A stretch of DNA of 48,918 nucleotides from Gilliamella sp. wkB308 (lineage in GTDB: Bacteria > Pseudomonadota > Gammaproteobacteria > Enterobacterales > Orbaceae), in NCBI RefSeq assembly GCF_001690185.1, contig NZ_LZGN01000020.1, forward strand, positions 1 to 48,918. The letters are read 5' to 3'. Made by a program: the position numbers and the translations under genes. Shown here in pieces: positions 19,637 to 28,405 of the stretch; position 1 is the stretch's first letter, and every line of letters begins with the position of its first letter. A model generated the notes under the pieces. The model had not been told where the DNA came from and ran no database searches. It saw only the letters and a program-made list of their open reading frames with translations.

Positions 19637-19897
19637 ACTGAAAGGTGATTATTTTTGGATAAGTTAAGTTAAGTTAAAAGGAAAGTGATAACACCAATTA
19701 ATTCGATGAAGAATCAATCATGATAAATGTACGTGTTCTTTTTTCGAGAATTTTATTGAAACTGATACTTTTTTAGGCGAATTTCTAAATGATATTCATC
19801 AAGCAATAATTGGTGAAGATAACAACTAATTTTTCATCGCTATCATCATGTCAATTCTGTTATGTTATCCGATTTGAATCCGGCTGATGTCATTAAA
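19637..19897 (+). pseudogene. Possible decayed coding remnant between sulA and plsY
   Basis: Two short open frames lie in series: about 19712-19833, without a start codon, and a second in another frame ending at 19908 (ending [15 protein letters not shown]). Together they read like one protein broken by a frameshift, but neither has a recognisable start or family. Low confidence; it may be chance. Confidence 0.15.
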
Positions 19898-20494
19898 TTA
19901 CAGTTTTAATCGCTTTAAGCTTTTTGGTTCTTCGCCTTTTAATAAACGCATAATATTACTACTATGGCGAACAATAATGAGACAAGAAAGCATAGTTACC
20001 GGTAAGGTCAACTCAGGTTTAAACAACCAAACATAAAATGGCGCCATAAGAAACCCGATAATAGCTGCAACTGATGAGTAGCCCGTTATCAATAAGGTTA
20101 TTAGCCACGTCAGTATAAAACACCCTGTAAAATCAAGTCCAATCGGTGCCATCATCCCTAATGCTGTCGCAACCCCTTTACCACCTTTAAAATGAAAAAA
20201 ACAGGGAAAAATATGCCCAAGACAAGCAGATATGCCTATAATTCCTAAAAAGAAGGGTGATATCCCCATTCGATAAGCCAGATACACAGGTAGCGTACCT
20301 TTGAACATATCAAAAATTAATACAACAATTGCAGGTAGTTTACCATTAATTCGTAGGATATTGGTTGCCCCAGGATTGTGAGAGCCATGCGTTAAAGGGT
20401 TGGGCAATTTCATAGCACGACTAACTATCATAGCACCTGACAATGAACCACAAAGATAGGCGATGATGATCATCGCTAAGATTTCTAATGACAA
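19898..20494 (-). CDS. plsY: PlsY, glycerol-3-phosphate acyltransferase
   Basis: A 198-residue inner-membrane enzyme with about seven helices. The three family motifs are visible: '[14 protein letters not shown]', '[12 protein letters not shown]' and '[18 protein letters not shown]', the last containing the phosphate-binding GGKG. It acylates glycerol-3-phosphate from acyl-phosphate, the first step of phospholipid synthesis. The start is TTG, supported by a very strong GGGAGGGG ribosome site 4-10 nt upstream and by length agreement with E. coli PlsY (YgiH). Confidence 0.94.
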   Translation of the reverse strand: MSLEILAMIIIAYLCGSLSGAMIVSRAMKLPNPLTHGSHNPGATNILRINGKLPAIVVLIFDMFKGTLPVYLAYRMGISPFFLGIIGISACLGHIFPCFFHFKGGKGVATALGMMAPIGLDFTGCFILTWLITLLITGYSSVAAIIGFLMAPFYVWLFKPELTLPVTMLSCLIIVRHSSNIMRLLKGEEPKSLKRLKL

Positions 20495-20595
20495 AAGCCC
20501 CTCCCTAGATGTACCTATTTTCTGATTATTATATCAATAAAAAGTTAAATCAATTCAATTAATTAACTATTTATCGATGTTTATTAATAGAGAAA

Positions 20596-20621
20596 TAAAT
20601 AAAAGTGGGGAGTTGCCTCCC
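20596..20621 (-). terminator. Rho-independent terminator of uvrA
   Basis: On the minus strand: GGGAG-GCAA-CTCCC followed by CACTTTTATTT, 37 bp after the uvrA stop. A compact GC stem with a GNRA-type loop. Confidence 0.75.
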
Positions 20622-20658
20622 GTCCTTTCTTAATCCTTTAAACAAAATTGACTCTATT

Positions 20659-23505
20659 TTACTTTCTTTTTTGTTTATCTAATAGTGGTTTTAAATATTG
20701 ACCCGTGTAAGATATTTTCGATTTTGCAACCTCTTCTGGCGTACCTTCAGCAATTATTTCACCGCCACCATTTCCCCCTTCTGGTCCAAGATCCACGATC
20801 CAATCAGCGGTTTTCACGACATCTAAATTATGTTCAATGACGACAATAGTATTACCTTTATCACGTAAAGTATGCAATTGTGCAAGTAATTGTTTAACAT
20901 CGGCAAAGTGCAAGCCAGTTGTTGGCTCATCTAAAATATAGAGCGTACTACCTGTGTCACGTTTTGATAGCTCTTTGGCTAATTTAACTCGCTGAGCTTC
21001 CCCACCCGATAATGTCGTTGCCGATTGACCAATGGTAATATAAGCCAGCCCCACATCAATCAAGGTTTGTAATTTTCGAGAGATCATTGGTACCGCATCA
21101 AAAAATTCACGCCCTTCTTCAACGGTCATATTTAAAATTTCGTTGATAGATTTTCCTTTGTATTTGATCTCAAGCGTTTCACGATTATAACGTGCACCAT
21201 GACATTGATCACATGGCACATAAATATCAGGTAAAAAGTGCATTTCAACTTTAATTAAGCCATCGCCTTGACAAGCCTCACAACGTCCACCTTTTACATT
21301 AAAGCTAAATCGCCCCGGATTATACCCTCTGGCTCGTGCTTCAGGTACCCCTGCATAAAGCTCACGAATCGATGTAAAAAATCCGGTATAGGTTGCAGGA
21401 TTCGAACGTGGCGTTCGTCCAATCGGGCTTTGATCTATCGCGATAACTTTATCAAAAAAGTTAAGACCTTTAATGGATTGATAAGGTGCAATATCACTTT
21501 TTTCAGCACCATTAAGCTCATTTTGAGCGAGTGGGTATAAAGTATCATTAATTAAAGTGGATTTGCCTGATCCCGATACCCCAGTGATACAGGTAAACAG
21601 TCCGACAGGAATATTTAACGTGACATCTTTAAGATTATTCCCCGTTGCCCCGATAAGCGATAACATCCGTTTTTTATCAACTTTGGTACGCGTTGCGGGG
21701 ATTTCGATTTTTTCTTTACCGGATAAATATTTTCCTGTTAGCGATGCATTATTTTCCATAATTTGTTTAGGTGTTCCTTGAGCCACAACTTCGCCCCCGT
21801 GAACCCCTGCCCCCGGACCAATGTCAATCACATAATCGGCAGCCATAATCGCTTCTTCATCGTGTTCAACCACAATGACGGTATTACCTAAATCACGTAA
21901 ATGAGTCAATGTATCAATTAAGCGAGTATTATCACGCTGATGAAGACCGATAGAAGGCTCATCAAGTACATACATTACGCCAACTAAACCGGCACCGATT
22001 TGACTAGCTAAGCGAATACGTTGCGCTTCACCGCCAGATAGTGTTTCTGCCGAACGTGATAACGTTAAATAATTAAGCCCAACATTAATTAAAAACTGTA
22101 ATCGGTCATTAATTTCTTTCAGAATTTTTTCTGCAATTTGGGCACGTTGACCGGTTAACACTAAGTTGTCAAAAAATTCTTTTGCTTGTTGAGTACTTAA
22201 ATCACTAATCGTCGGTAAATTTGTGTCGTTAATAAATACATGTCTTGCTGTTGTACATAACCTAGAACCATGACAGCAAGGACACGGGCGGTTACTGATG
22301 TATTTAGCTAACTCTTCACGAATCGTTTGTGATTCGGTTTCTTTGTAGCGACGCGTTAAGTTATTTATGATACCTTCAAAAGTATGTTTTCGTTTAACTA
22401 CATCACCACGATCATTAGTATAAACAAAGGTAATTTCGGTACTACCCGAACCATTTAATAAAATATCTTTTATTTTTTCAGGTAATTTTTCGTAAGGCTT
22501 ATCAATATCAAATTTATAGTGATCCGCCAAAGATTTTAACATCTGAAAATAGTAAAAATTACGACGATCCCATCCTTTTATTGCGCCCGCAGCTAACGAA
22601 ACTTCTGGCATTTGAACTATGCGTTTAGGATCAAAGTATTGTTGAACACCTAAACCATCACATTCAGGACAAGCACCCGCAGGATTATTAAATGAAAATA
22701 AACGAGGTTCTAATTCAGAAATACTGTAACCACAAATTGGGCAGGCAAAATTAGCCGAAAATATTTTTTCTTCAGCTTTTGGATCATCCAAATTGGCTAC
22801 CTTCACTATACCATTGGTAATGGATAATGCTGTTTCAATCGATTCTGCCAGACGTAGTTTTAAATCGTCACGAATACGAAAACGATCGACAACAACTTCA
22901 ATAGTATGTTTCTTTTGTAATTCAAGTTGTGGAGGATCAGATAAATCATATACATCTCCGTCTACCCTTACCCGTATATAACCGCTTGCAGAAAGCTGTT
23001 CAAAAAGCTTAACAAACTCCCCTTTACGTTCGGTCACCACTGGAGCAAGTAGCATATATCGATTTTCAGCTGGTAATGCCATAATGCTATCGACCATTTG
23101 CGACACAGTTTGAGCTGCTAACGGTAAATTATGATTCGGACAACGAGGCTCCCCTATTCGGGCAAAAAGCAACCTGAGGTAATCATAAATTTCAGTAATC
23201 GTACCGACAGTTGAACGTGGATTATGCGATGTAGATTTTTGTTCAATTGAAATCGCTGGCGATAATCCTTCAATGTGATCAACATCGGGTTTTTCCATCA
23301 ATGATAAAAACTGTCGCGCGTAAGCAGATAACGACTCGACATAACGCCGTTGCCCTTCTGCATAAAGTGTATCAAATGCTAATGAAGATTTACCAGAACC
23401 TGAAAGCCCGGTAATAACGACAAGTTTATCGCGTGGAATAATGACATTAATATTTTTTAGGTTGTGCGTTCTCGCACCTCGAATATCGATATCTTTAATT
23501 GACAT
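20659..23505 (-). CDS. uvrA: UvrA, excinuclease ABC subunit A
   Basis: A 948-residue damage-recognition ATPase (E. coli 940). It has two ABC modules: Walker A '[15 protein letters not shown]' near residue 31 and '[11 protein letters not shown]' near 640, with two signature motifs ('LSGGEAQRI', '[12 protein letters not shown]'). Zinc modules are '[15 protein letters not shown]' and '[17 protein letters not shown]'. It forms the UvrA2B complex that locates bulky lesions and acts downstream of Mfd. A LexA box lies 48 bp upstream. Monocistronic. Confidence 0.98.
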   Translation of the reverse strand: MSIKDIDIRGARTHNLKNINVIIPRDKLVVITGLSGSGKSSLAFDTLYAEGQRRYVESLSAYARQFLSLMEKPDVDHIEGLSPAISIEQKSTSHNPRSTVGTITEIYDYLRLLFARIGEPRCPNHNLPLAAQTVSQMVDSIMALPAENRYMLLAPVVTERKGEFVKLFEQLSASGYIRVRVDGDVYDLSDPPQLELQKKHTIEVVVDRFRIRDDLKLRLAESIETALSITNGIVKVANLDDPKAEEKIFSANFACPICGYSISELEPRLFSFNNPAGACPECDGLGVQQYFDPKRIVQMPEVSLAAGAIKGWDRRNFYYFQMLKSLADHYKFDIDKPYEKLPEKIKDILLNGSGSTEITFVYTNDRGDVVKRKHTFEGIINNLTRRYKETESQTIREELAKYISNRPCPCCHGSRLCTTARHVFINDTNLPTISDLSTQQAKEFFDNLVLTGQRAQIAEKILKEINDRLQFLINVGLNYLTLSRSAETLSGGEAQRIRLASQIGAGLVGVMYVLDEPSIGLHQRDNTRLIDTLTHLRDLGNTVIVVEHDEEAIMAADYVIDIGPGAGVHGGEVVAQGTPKQIMENNASLTGKYLSGKEKIEIPATRTKVDKKRMLSLIGATGNNLKDVTLNIPVGLFTCITGVSGSGKSTLINDTLYPLAQNELNGAEKSDIAPYQSIKGLNFFDKVIAIDQSPIGRTPRSNPATYTGFFTSIRELYAGVPEARARGYNPGRFSFNVKGGRCEACQGDGLIKVEMHFLPDIYVPCDQCHGARYNRETLEIKYKGKSINEILNMTVEEGREFFDAVPMISRKLQTLIDVGLAYITIGQSATTLSGGEAQRVKLAKELSKRDTGSTLYILDEPTTGLHFADVKQLLAQLHTLRDKGNTIVVIEHNLDVVKTADWIVDLGPEGGNGGGEIIAEGTPEEVAKSKISYTGQYLKPLLDKQKRK

Positions 23506-23553
23506 AGATCTCTTCTTAAGTATGTTTTTTGTACAATTGAAATGAAAATTTAA

Positions 23554-23569
23554 CTGTATATTATACCAG
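23554..23569 (-). promoter_or_regulatory. LexA operator of uvrA
   Basis: CTGTATATTATACCAG on the plus strand is a CTG-N10-CAG box with an AT-rich core, 48 bp upstream of the uvrA start. E. coli uvrA is also LexA-controlled. Confidence 0.83.
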
Positions 23570-23841
23570 TGATGAGTGATGAAATATAGTACTAATTCAC
23601 CGTTGATGAGTTTATGGGTTTTACGGTTCCTTTATTAACGCTATCAAATTTATCAATAAAATTCAATGAGCAAAATACCCTATTGCGTTTTATCGTACTC
23701 CGTTAATGCATGAACATTTAAGCATAATGTGCCAGTTAACCAACTTTTCGAAGTAAGCATTGAAAATTGATGATTTCTATTTATCAAACTAATTTACTTG
23801 GATGCAATTTGGCAACTATGTCATAACTATGTCATAGCAAA

Positions 23842-23869
23842 TGCGCCAAATTCATCTCAATTTAGCGCA
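23842..23869 (-). terminator. Possible terminator of the YhcH-family gene
   Basis: An 11-bp stem with one G-T wobble (TGCGCTAAATT / AATTTGGCGCA on the minus strand), 6-nt loop, 12 bp after the gene's stop. Only a short T-run follows, so it is weak. A direct repeat of AACTATGTCAT adjoins it. Confidence 0.5.
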
Positions 23870-23881
23870 ATGATTCCTAAA

Positions 23882-24352
23882 TTAAAGATTACCTAAGGCA
23901 ATTTTAATAACCACTTTACGAACAGTATTAATGTTATTGTTTATTGCACACAAAGGTTTATGGACTTCATTAGGAAAAAAAACAATGAAATCGTTTGAAT
24001 GCAAAACCAGTAATGTTTCTTCCTTCGGGGTTTCAACAAATGCAATATCGTTAGTAGTAAGTTGATCATCGAGCCTGTTAGTGTAAGGTGGTAAAGTATT
24101 AATCGCCATTCCCTCTTGACCGTCTAATACAATTTGCACATCAATATATTTTTGATGATATTCAGGGTTAGCCTTGTCAATGTGACGAGTTGAACTATCA
24201 GAAAGCATAAAAAATATCTTATCACCGTCAATGTCATAACGCCCAATAGGCGTATTTTGATTGACATTATCTTTGATATATTCAATCGATTGCTTTATTT
24301 TGGCAGGCAAATAAGGGACTAAATTTAAATGGTTGATATTACCTAAAATCAT
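23882..24352 (-). CDS. YhcH/YjgK/YiaL (DUF386, NanQ-like) cupin protein
   Basis: A 156-residue protein with the family layout: 'MILGNINHL', 'GRYDIDGDKIFFMLSDSSTR', 'NPEYHQKYIDVQIVLDGQEGM' and 'FIVFFPNEVHKPLC'. The metal-binding residues (Glu and His of 'PEYHQKYIDVQ' and the late His of 'NEVHKP') are present. E. coli YhcH (NanQ) speeds anomerisation of N-acetylneuraminate, and relatives act in sugar catabolism, so a sugar-anomerase role is plausible here. No sugar operon surrounds it, so the substrate cannot be assigned. AAGGA precedes the ATG. Confidence 0.85.
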   Translation of the reverse strand: MILGNINHLNLVPYLPAKIKQSIEYIKDNVNQNTPIGRYDIDGDKIFFMLSDSSTRHIDKANPEYHQKYIDVQIVLDGQEGMAINTLPPYTNRLDDQLTTNDIAFVETPKEETLLVLHSNDFIVFFPNEVHKPLCAINNNINTVRKVVIKIALGNL

Positions 24353-24759
24353 ATTTGATAATCCTTCATAAATGAAACATTACTGATATCACAAATACAC
24401 AGCATTTGTTTAAGTATATACTTATCCAATAAATTTTAATAGATAGACTGTGATAGCCTTTAGACTTTTTTGATGCCTATGACGAATGCTTTGTATTGAT
24501 AAAATAATTAGTTATTGTGTTAAGTTATCGCAGTAAGATTGAAATGACCTAATATGGTCGACATTAAAGTAATCGAGTTTAAATAGAGATCGTGACTTTT
24601 GATTTAGGAGGTGGTATAACACTAATAACCATTTATTATTTACAGTTTTTACCATTATCATATCCATTTTTTAATACGCAATAACTATTCAGATTTTCTT
24701 CTTTTCTTAATAAGTCATTAATTTCAATTGAATGTATGTCTTTCTCACAAAAGGTAACT
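24353..24759. other. Divergent intergenic region without a gene
   Basis: About 400 bp of AT-rich sequence between divergent genes. It holds a perfect AGGAGGT at 24606-24612 with no start codon suitably placed after it. No RNA gene or clear repeat seen. Confidence 0.4.
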
Positions 24760-25128
24760 ATGATGAAAAATAAAGAATTGATCGAAAATTATTACAAAGA
24801 TGTTTTTATTAACGGTAATGTGGATAAAATTCCTCATTATGTTGCAGAAAACTATATTCAACATAATCCTCAAGTTGAAGATGGTCAAGCAGGATTTATT
24901 AAATTTTTCAAAGGGTTTATTAAAACTAAACCCAAACTCGACATTATCAACATCAGTTGTGAAGCGGATATGGTTTACGTATTTTATAAATGTTCCCTAC
25001 CAGACGGTACTGTAAATAAAGTATGTGATATTTATCGTGTCGAAGGCAATAAGATCGTTGAACATTGGGATGTCATTGAGTCCCATGTAGAAAAAGTAAA
25101 ATCGGTTAATAAAAATAGTTTATTTTAG
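24760..25128 (+). CDS. NTF2-like/SnoaL-type small protein
   Basis: A 122-residue single-domain protein. 'NKELIENYYKDVFINGNVDKIPHYVAENYIQHNP' at the start, 'GFIKFFKGFIKTKPKLDI', 'VYVFYKCSLPDG' and 'CDIYRVEGNKIVEHWDVIE' at the end are the usual marks of the SnoaL-like/NTF2 cone fold. Such proteins include isomerases, cyclases and stress proteins; no catalytic assignment is possible. ATG 24760 or 24763 follows AAGGT; the ATG 24 bp earlier has no ribosome site. Single gene. Confidence 0.78.
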   Translation: MMKNKELIENYYKDVFINGNVDKIPHYVAENYIQHNPQVEDGQAGFIKFFKGFIKTKPKLDIINISCEADMVYVFYKCSLPDGTVNKVCDIYRVEGNKIVEHWDVIESHVEKVKSVNKNSLF

Positions 25129-25152
25129 TTCATTTTATGGGATATAAACATG

Positions 25153-25190
25153 ACAACCTTATCTTGGTTGGGTTTAAAGGATAAGGTTGT
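25153..25190 (+). repeat. Inverted repeat after the NTF2-like gene
   Basis: A perfect 11-bp inverted repeat (ACAACCTTATC / GATAAGGTTGT) with a 16-nt loop, 24 bp after the stop. No T-tract. Possibly a terminator or operator. Confidence 0.45.
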
Positions 25191-25298
25191 TATGATACAT
25201 TAACCACGCATTTTTAATAATCAACGATAATAAGACAATTTCTCTATCCAAATGACCGTTATACTGTTTTAAATCAGAAGATTGGAAAATACTACAGC

Positions 25299-25323
25299 AA
25301 AAAACAGCGCTTTATCAGCGCTG
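25299..25323 (-). terminator. Rho-independent terminator of guaA
   Basis: On the minus strand: CAGCGCT-GATAA-AGCGCTG followed by six T, 34 bp after the guaA stop. Confidence 0.88.
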
Positions 25324-25357
25324 ATATTTTGATTATGTTGGATTATTAAGTTATTTT

Positions 25358-26941
25358 TTATTCCCACTCAATCGTCGCTGGCGGTTTACCGCTGATGTCA
25401 TAGACAACGCGAGATATTCCGTTTACTTCATTAATGATTCGATTTGATACTCGTCCTAAGAAGTCATATGGCAGATGTGCCCAGTGAGCGGTCATAAAGT
25501 CAATAGTTTCAACGGCACGTAACGAGACCACCCAGTCGTATTTACGCCCATCCCCCATTACACCGACTGAACGTACCGGTAAAAATACGGTGAAAGCTTG
25601 ACTGACTTTGTGGTATAGGTCAGCTTTATATAGTTCTTCGATAAAGATCGCATCTGCTTGACGTAGTAAATCACAATACTCTTTTTTCACTTCGCCAAGT
25701 ACTCGAACGCCTAAACCTGGGCCAGGGAATGGATGACGATATAACATGTCATAAGATAAACCTAACTCTAAACCAACTTTACGCACTTCATCTTTAAAAA
25801 GTTCTCGCAGTGGTTCCACTAATCCCATTTTCATCTCTTCTGGCAAACCACCGACATTATGATGCGATTTAATCACATGAGCTTTTCCAGTATCAGCTGC
25901 CGCTGATTCGATCACATCAGGATAAATAGTACCTTGGGCTAACCATTTCACATCTTTAAGTTTTGCCGCTTCTTCATCAAACACAGCGACAAATTCACGC
26001 CCGATAATCTTGCGTTTAGCTTCGGGATCGGCCTCCCCTTTTAGGGCTGCTAAAAAGCGGTCTTCGGCATTCACGGCTATAATATTTAACCCAAATTTAT
26101 TGCCGAACATGTCCATAACTTGTTGTGCTTCGTTCAAACGTAATAAACCATGATCGACAAAAACACAGGTCAGTTGATCACCAATGGCTTGATGGAGTAA
26201 TAATGCCGTAACAGACGAGTCAACACCACCCGATAACCCTAGTAATACTTTATCTTTGCCGACTTTTTCTTTTATTCGGGTAATTGCATCGGTAATAATA
26301 GAAGATGGTGTCCATAATTTTTCACAATGACAAATATCAATTACAAACCGTTGTAGCAGCTCAAAGCCTTTTATTGTATGGGTGACTTCGGGGTGAAACT
26401 GAACGCCATAAAATTGCTTTTCATCATTAGCCATGATGGCAAATGGGCAGGTTTCTGTGCGACCAATAACCGTAAAACTATCCGGTAAGGTTGTGACTTT
26501 ATCACCATGGCTCATCCAGACATCAAGTTGATCTAAACCATCGTTATTAGTACTATCTAAAATGCCGTCAGTTAATTTTGAGCGTCCGATAATGTCGACT
26601 TTAGCATAACCAAACTCACGTTGATTTGAACCGGTGACTTGTCCACCTTGACCAACTTGAATTGCCATAGTTTGCATACCATAACAGATGCCTAAAACAG
26701 GCACACCTGCGTTAAACACATATTCGGGGGCTCTTGGGCTATTTTGTGCTGTCGTACTTTCTGGCCCACCCGATAAAATAATCCCTTTAGGATTGAATTG
26801 TTTAATTTTTTCTTCCGACACATCCCACGGCCAAAGCTCACAATAAACACCAATTTCACGAATCCGACGTGCAATTAATTGGGTAACTTGTGAACCAAAA
26901 TCAAGAATTAAAATACGTTGCTGGTGGATGTCATTTTTCAT
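25358..26941 (-). CDS. guaA: GuaA, GMP synthase (glutamine-hydrolysing)
   Basis: A 527-residue enzyme with an N-terminal glutamine amidotransferase domain ('[20 protein letters not shown]', nucleophile Cys in 'VLGICYGMQ', His/Glu in '[11 protein letters not shown]') and a C-terminal ATP pyrophosphatase ('[11 protein letters not shown]'). It ends in the usual '[14 protein letters not shown]'. It converts XMP to GMP. The start at 26941 follows TAGGAACAAATTTG and agrees with E. coli length (525); upstream in-frame ATGs lack this. guaB is not adjacent, unlike in E. coli guaBA. Confidence 0.97.
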   Translation of the reverse strand: MKNDIHQQRILILDFGSQVTQLIARRIREIGVYCELWPWDVSEEKIKQFNPKGIILSGGPESTTAQNSPRAPEYVFNAGVPVLGICYGMQTMAIQVGQGGQVTGSNQREFGYAKVDIIGRSKLTDGILDSTNNDGLDQLDVWMSHGDKVTTLPDSFTVIGRTETCPFAIMANDEKQFYGVQFHPEVTHTIKGFELLQRFVIDICHCEKLWTPSSIITDAITRIKEKVGKDKVLLGLSGGVDSSVTALLLHQAIGDQLTCVFVDHGLLRLNEAQQVMDMFGNKFGLNIIAVNAEDRFLAALKGEADPEAKRKIIGREFVAVFDEEAAKLKDVKWLAQGTIYPDVIESAAADTGKAHVIKSHHNVGGLPEEMKMGLVEPLRELFKDEVRKVGLELGLSYDMLYRHPFPGPGLGVRVLGEVKKEYCDLLRQADAIFIEELYKADLYHKVSQAFTVFLPVRSVGVMGDGRKYDWVVSLRAVETIDFMTAHWAHLPYDFLGRVSNRIINEVNGISRVVYDISGKPPATIEWE

Positions 26942-27264
26942 CAAATTTGTTCCTAAGCTATGGTCTATTACAAAATCAAGGTGGTATTGTATCATTTACC
27001 GACTAAATTGAACGGATTAAATAAAAAAACAATTGTAAATATTTTACTTTTACAAGTTTCAACATATCCTGACACGGCATTTTATTTTGTTGATAAAACG
27101 ACAATCTTTATATGAATGAGCGAAATCTTAATTGTTTTTTTTCTGAACTAACCAACTGATTTTAATGATAAATATAATTTTTTTTAATAAAATAAAATTT
27201 CTTTATTTACTTATTTAATAAGCATACTTATAATATGTAAACTTATCAAAAAGAGGAAAAAACG
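26942..27264. promoter_or_regulatory. Divergent promoter region between guaA and the SRPBCC-MarR pair
   Basis: About 320 bp. It holds an imperfect inverted repeat close to the SRPBCC gene (listed separately). The guaA side shows no motif that I can name. Confidence 0.45.
27218..27246 (+). promoter_or_regulatory. Candidate MarR-type operator
   Basis: ATAAGCATAC (27218-27227) and GTAAACTTAT (27237-27246) form an inverted repeat matching at 8 of 10 positions with a 9-bp spacer containing TATAAT. Its place, 18 bp before a MarR-containing operon, suggests autoregulation. Confidence 0.45.
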
Positions 27265-27696
27265 ATGAATACTATTTCAATTTCTTTTGTACTACCAACA
27301 AAGGCTATACCATCTAAAATATGGCCATACTATACTGATCTTAATTTCAGAAAATTATGGGAAACCGATCTTGAAGATTTTCGTATTACGGGCGAGTTAA
27401 AAACCGGTTCTAAAGGTATTTTTAAACTACAAAATATGCCAGATATGGACGTGACGTTATCTAAAATAATTAATCAACAAGAATTTACCGAACAATTTGA
27501 TATGCCTGACATAGGTTTACTCTATTTTTCACATCAAATTATTGAATTATCGCATAATCAATATGCATTGAAGTCAGAAATTTCTTTAAAGCCGGATCCG
27601 AAATTGGATACTCATGCATCTTATAATTTTATTAAACAGATTTCGGATGATATTATTGATAAAACATACAAATTAAATAGTTTAGTTGAAGGGTAA
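27265..27696 (+). CDS. SRPBCC/START-like ligand-binding protein
   Basis: A 143-residue protein. 'FVLPTKAIPSKIWPYYTDLNFRKLWETDLEDFRI' followed by 'GELKTGSKGIFKL' is the typical opening of polyketide-cyclase/SRPBCC proteins (helix-grip fold with a hydrophobic pocket), and a long C-terminal helix closes it ('ASYNFIKQISDDIIDKTYKL'). Ligand unknown. It is 3 bp upstream of a MarR regulator, so the two are cotranscribed. A likely scenario is a protein handling a small hydrophobic molecule under control of its own MarR. AGAGG precedes the ATG. Confidence 0.7.
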   Translation: MNTISISFVLPTKAIPSKIWPYYTDLNFRKLWETDLEDFRITGELKTGSKGIFKLQNMPDMDVTLSKIINQQEFTEQFDMPDIGLLYFSHQIIELSHNQYALKSEISLKPDPKLDTHASYNFIKQISDDIIDKTYKLNSLVEG

Positions 27697-27699
27697 TTT

Positions 27700-28164
27700 A
27701 TGGCAAAGGACAATAAGTTTTTGACGCAATTCGAAACTGATTCAGAATCTGTTGGTTTTCTTTTTATGAAAACTTATTCGTCCTGGCATACAAATATAAA
27801 AAATTGTTTAAAAAAACAGTCTATCACGCATCCCCAATTTATTGTGCTTGCGACCCTAGCTTATTTATCGCAATATCCTGATGAAATAACACAAGTTATT
27901 TTATCCCACAGAACGAATATTGATGTCATGACTATTTCTCAAATATTAGAGAATTTAGAGAAAAAAGATTACATTAAACGTACTTGTTCAATCAAAGATA
28001 GTCGCGCAAAATCAATTGTATTAACACAAAAAGGGTTAGATAAGGCAAATGAAACCGTTCCTTTAGTTGAACAAATGGATCATGAATTTTTTTCAATATT
28101 AAAAGAGGATAAAAAACAGTTTATGACTATGCTTTTAACACTCTTAAAAAACCGAACTGATTGA
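27700..28164 (+). CDS. MarR-family transcriptional regulator
   Basis: A 154-residue winged-helix regulator. 'ITHPQFIVLATLAYLS', the recognition segment 'TNIDVMTISQILENLEKKDYIKR' and the wing 'DSRAKSIVLTQKGLDKANET' are classic MarR features, with the conserved D-x-R in the wing. It should act as a dimer that releases DNA upon binding a phenolic or other small ligand. It starts 3 bp after the SRPBCC gene. A palindrome before the operon (27218-27246) is the likely binding site. Confidence 0.9.
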   Translation: MAKDNKFLTQFETDSESVGFLFMKTYSSWHTNIKNCLKKQSITHPQFIVLATLAYLSQYPDEITQVILSHRTNIDVMTISQILENLEKKDYIKRTCSIKDSRAKSIVLTQKGLDKANETVPLVEQMDHEFFSILKEDKKQFMTMLLTLLKNRTD

Positions 28165-28306
28165 AAAATAGCTTGAGTTAAAAATTTAAGTATTTTCTGT
28201 TTTTTAGCTATTCATTATGATTATTGAGTTATCTTGCTACAAACTTAGTTCATTAATAAGTCTGAAAAAATCAATATTTTTCATTATATAACTTACTATG
28301 TTAGAT

Positions 28307-28342
28307 AAAAAAATACGTAATGCTAAACAAGCCATTACGTAT
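28307..28342 (-). terminator. Rho-independent terminator of the autotransporter gene
   Basis: On the minus strand a perfect 10-bp stem (ATACGTAATG / CATTACGTAT) with a 10-nt loop, followed by a run of seven T. It lies 63 bp after the stop. Confidence 0.85.
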
Positions 28343-28405
28343 GAAATGAGTGTAACATTGATAACAATTTGAAACTAAATCACAATTTACATTATTAATT
28401 AATAC

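Noticed and set aside
24606-24612. Perfect AGGAGGT Shine-Dalgarno sequence
   Set aside because: No ATG, GTG or TTG at a workable distance opens a frame; probably chance.
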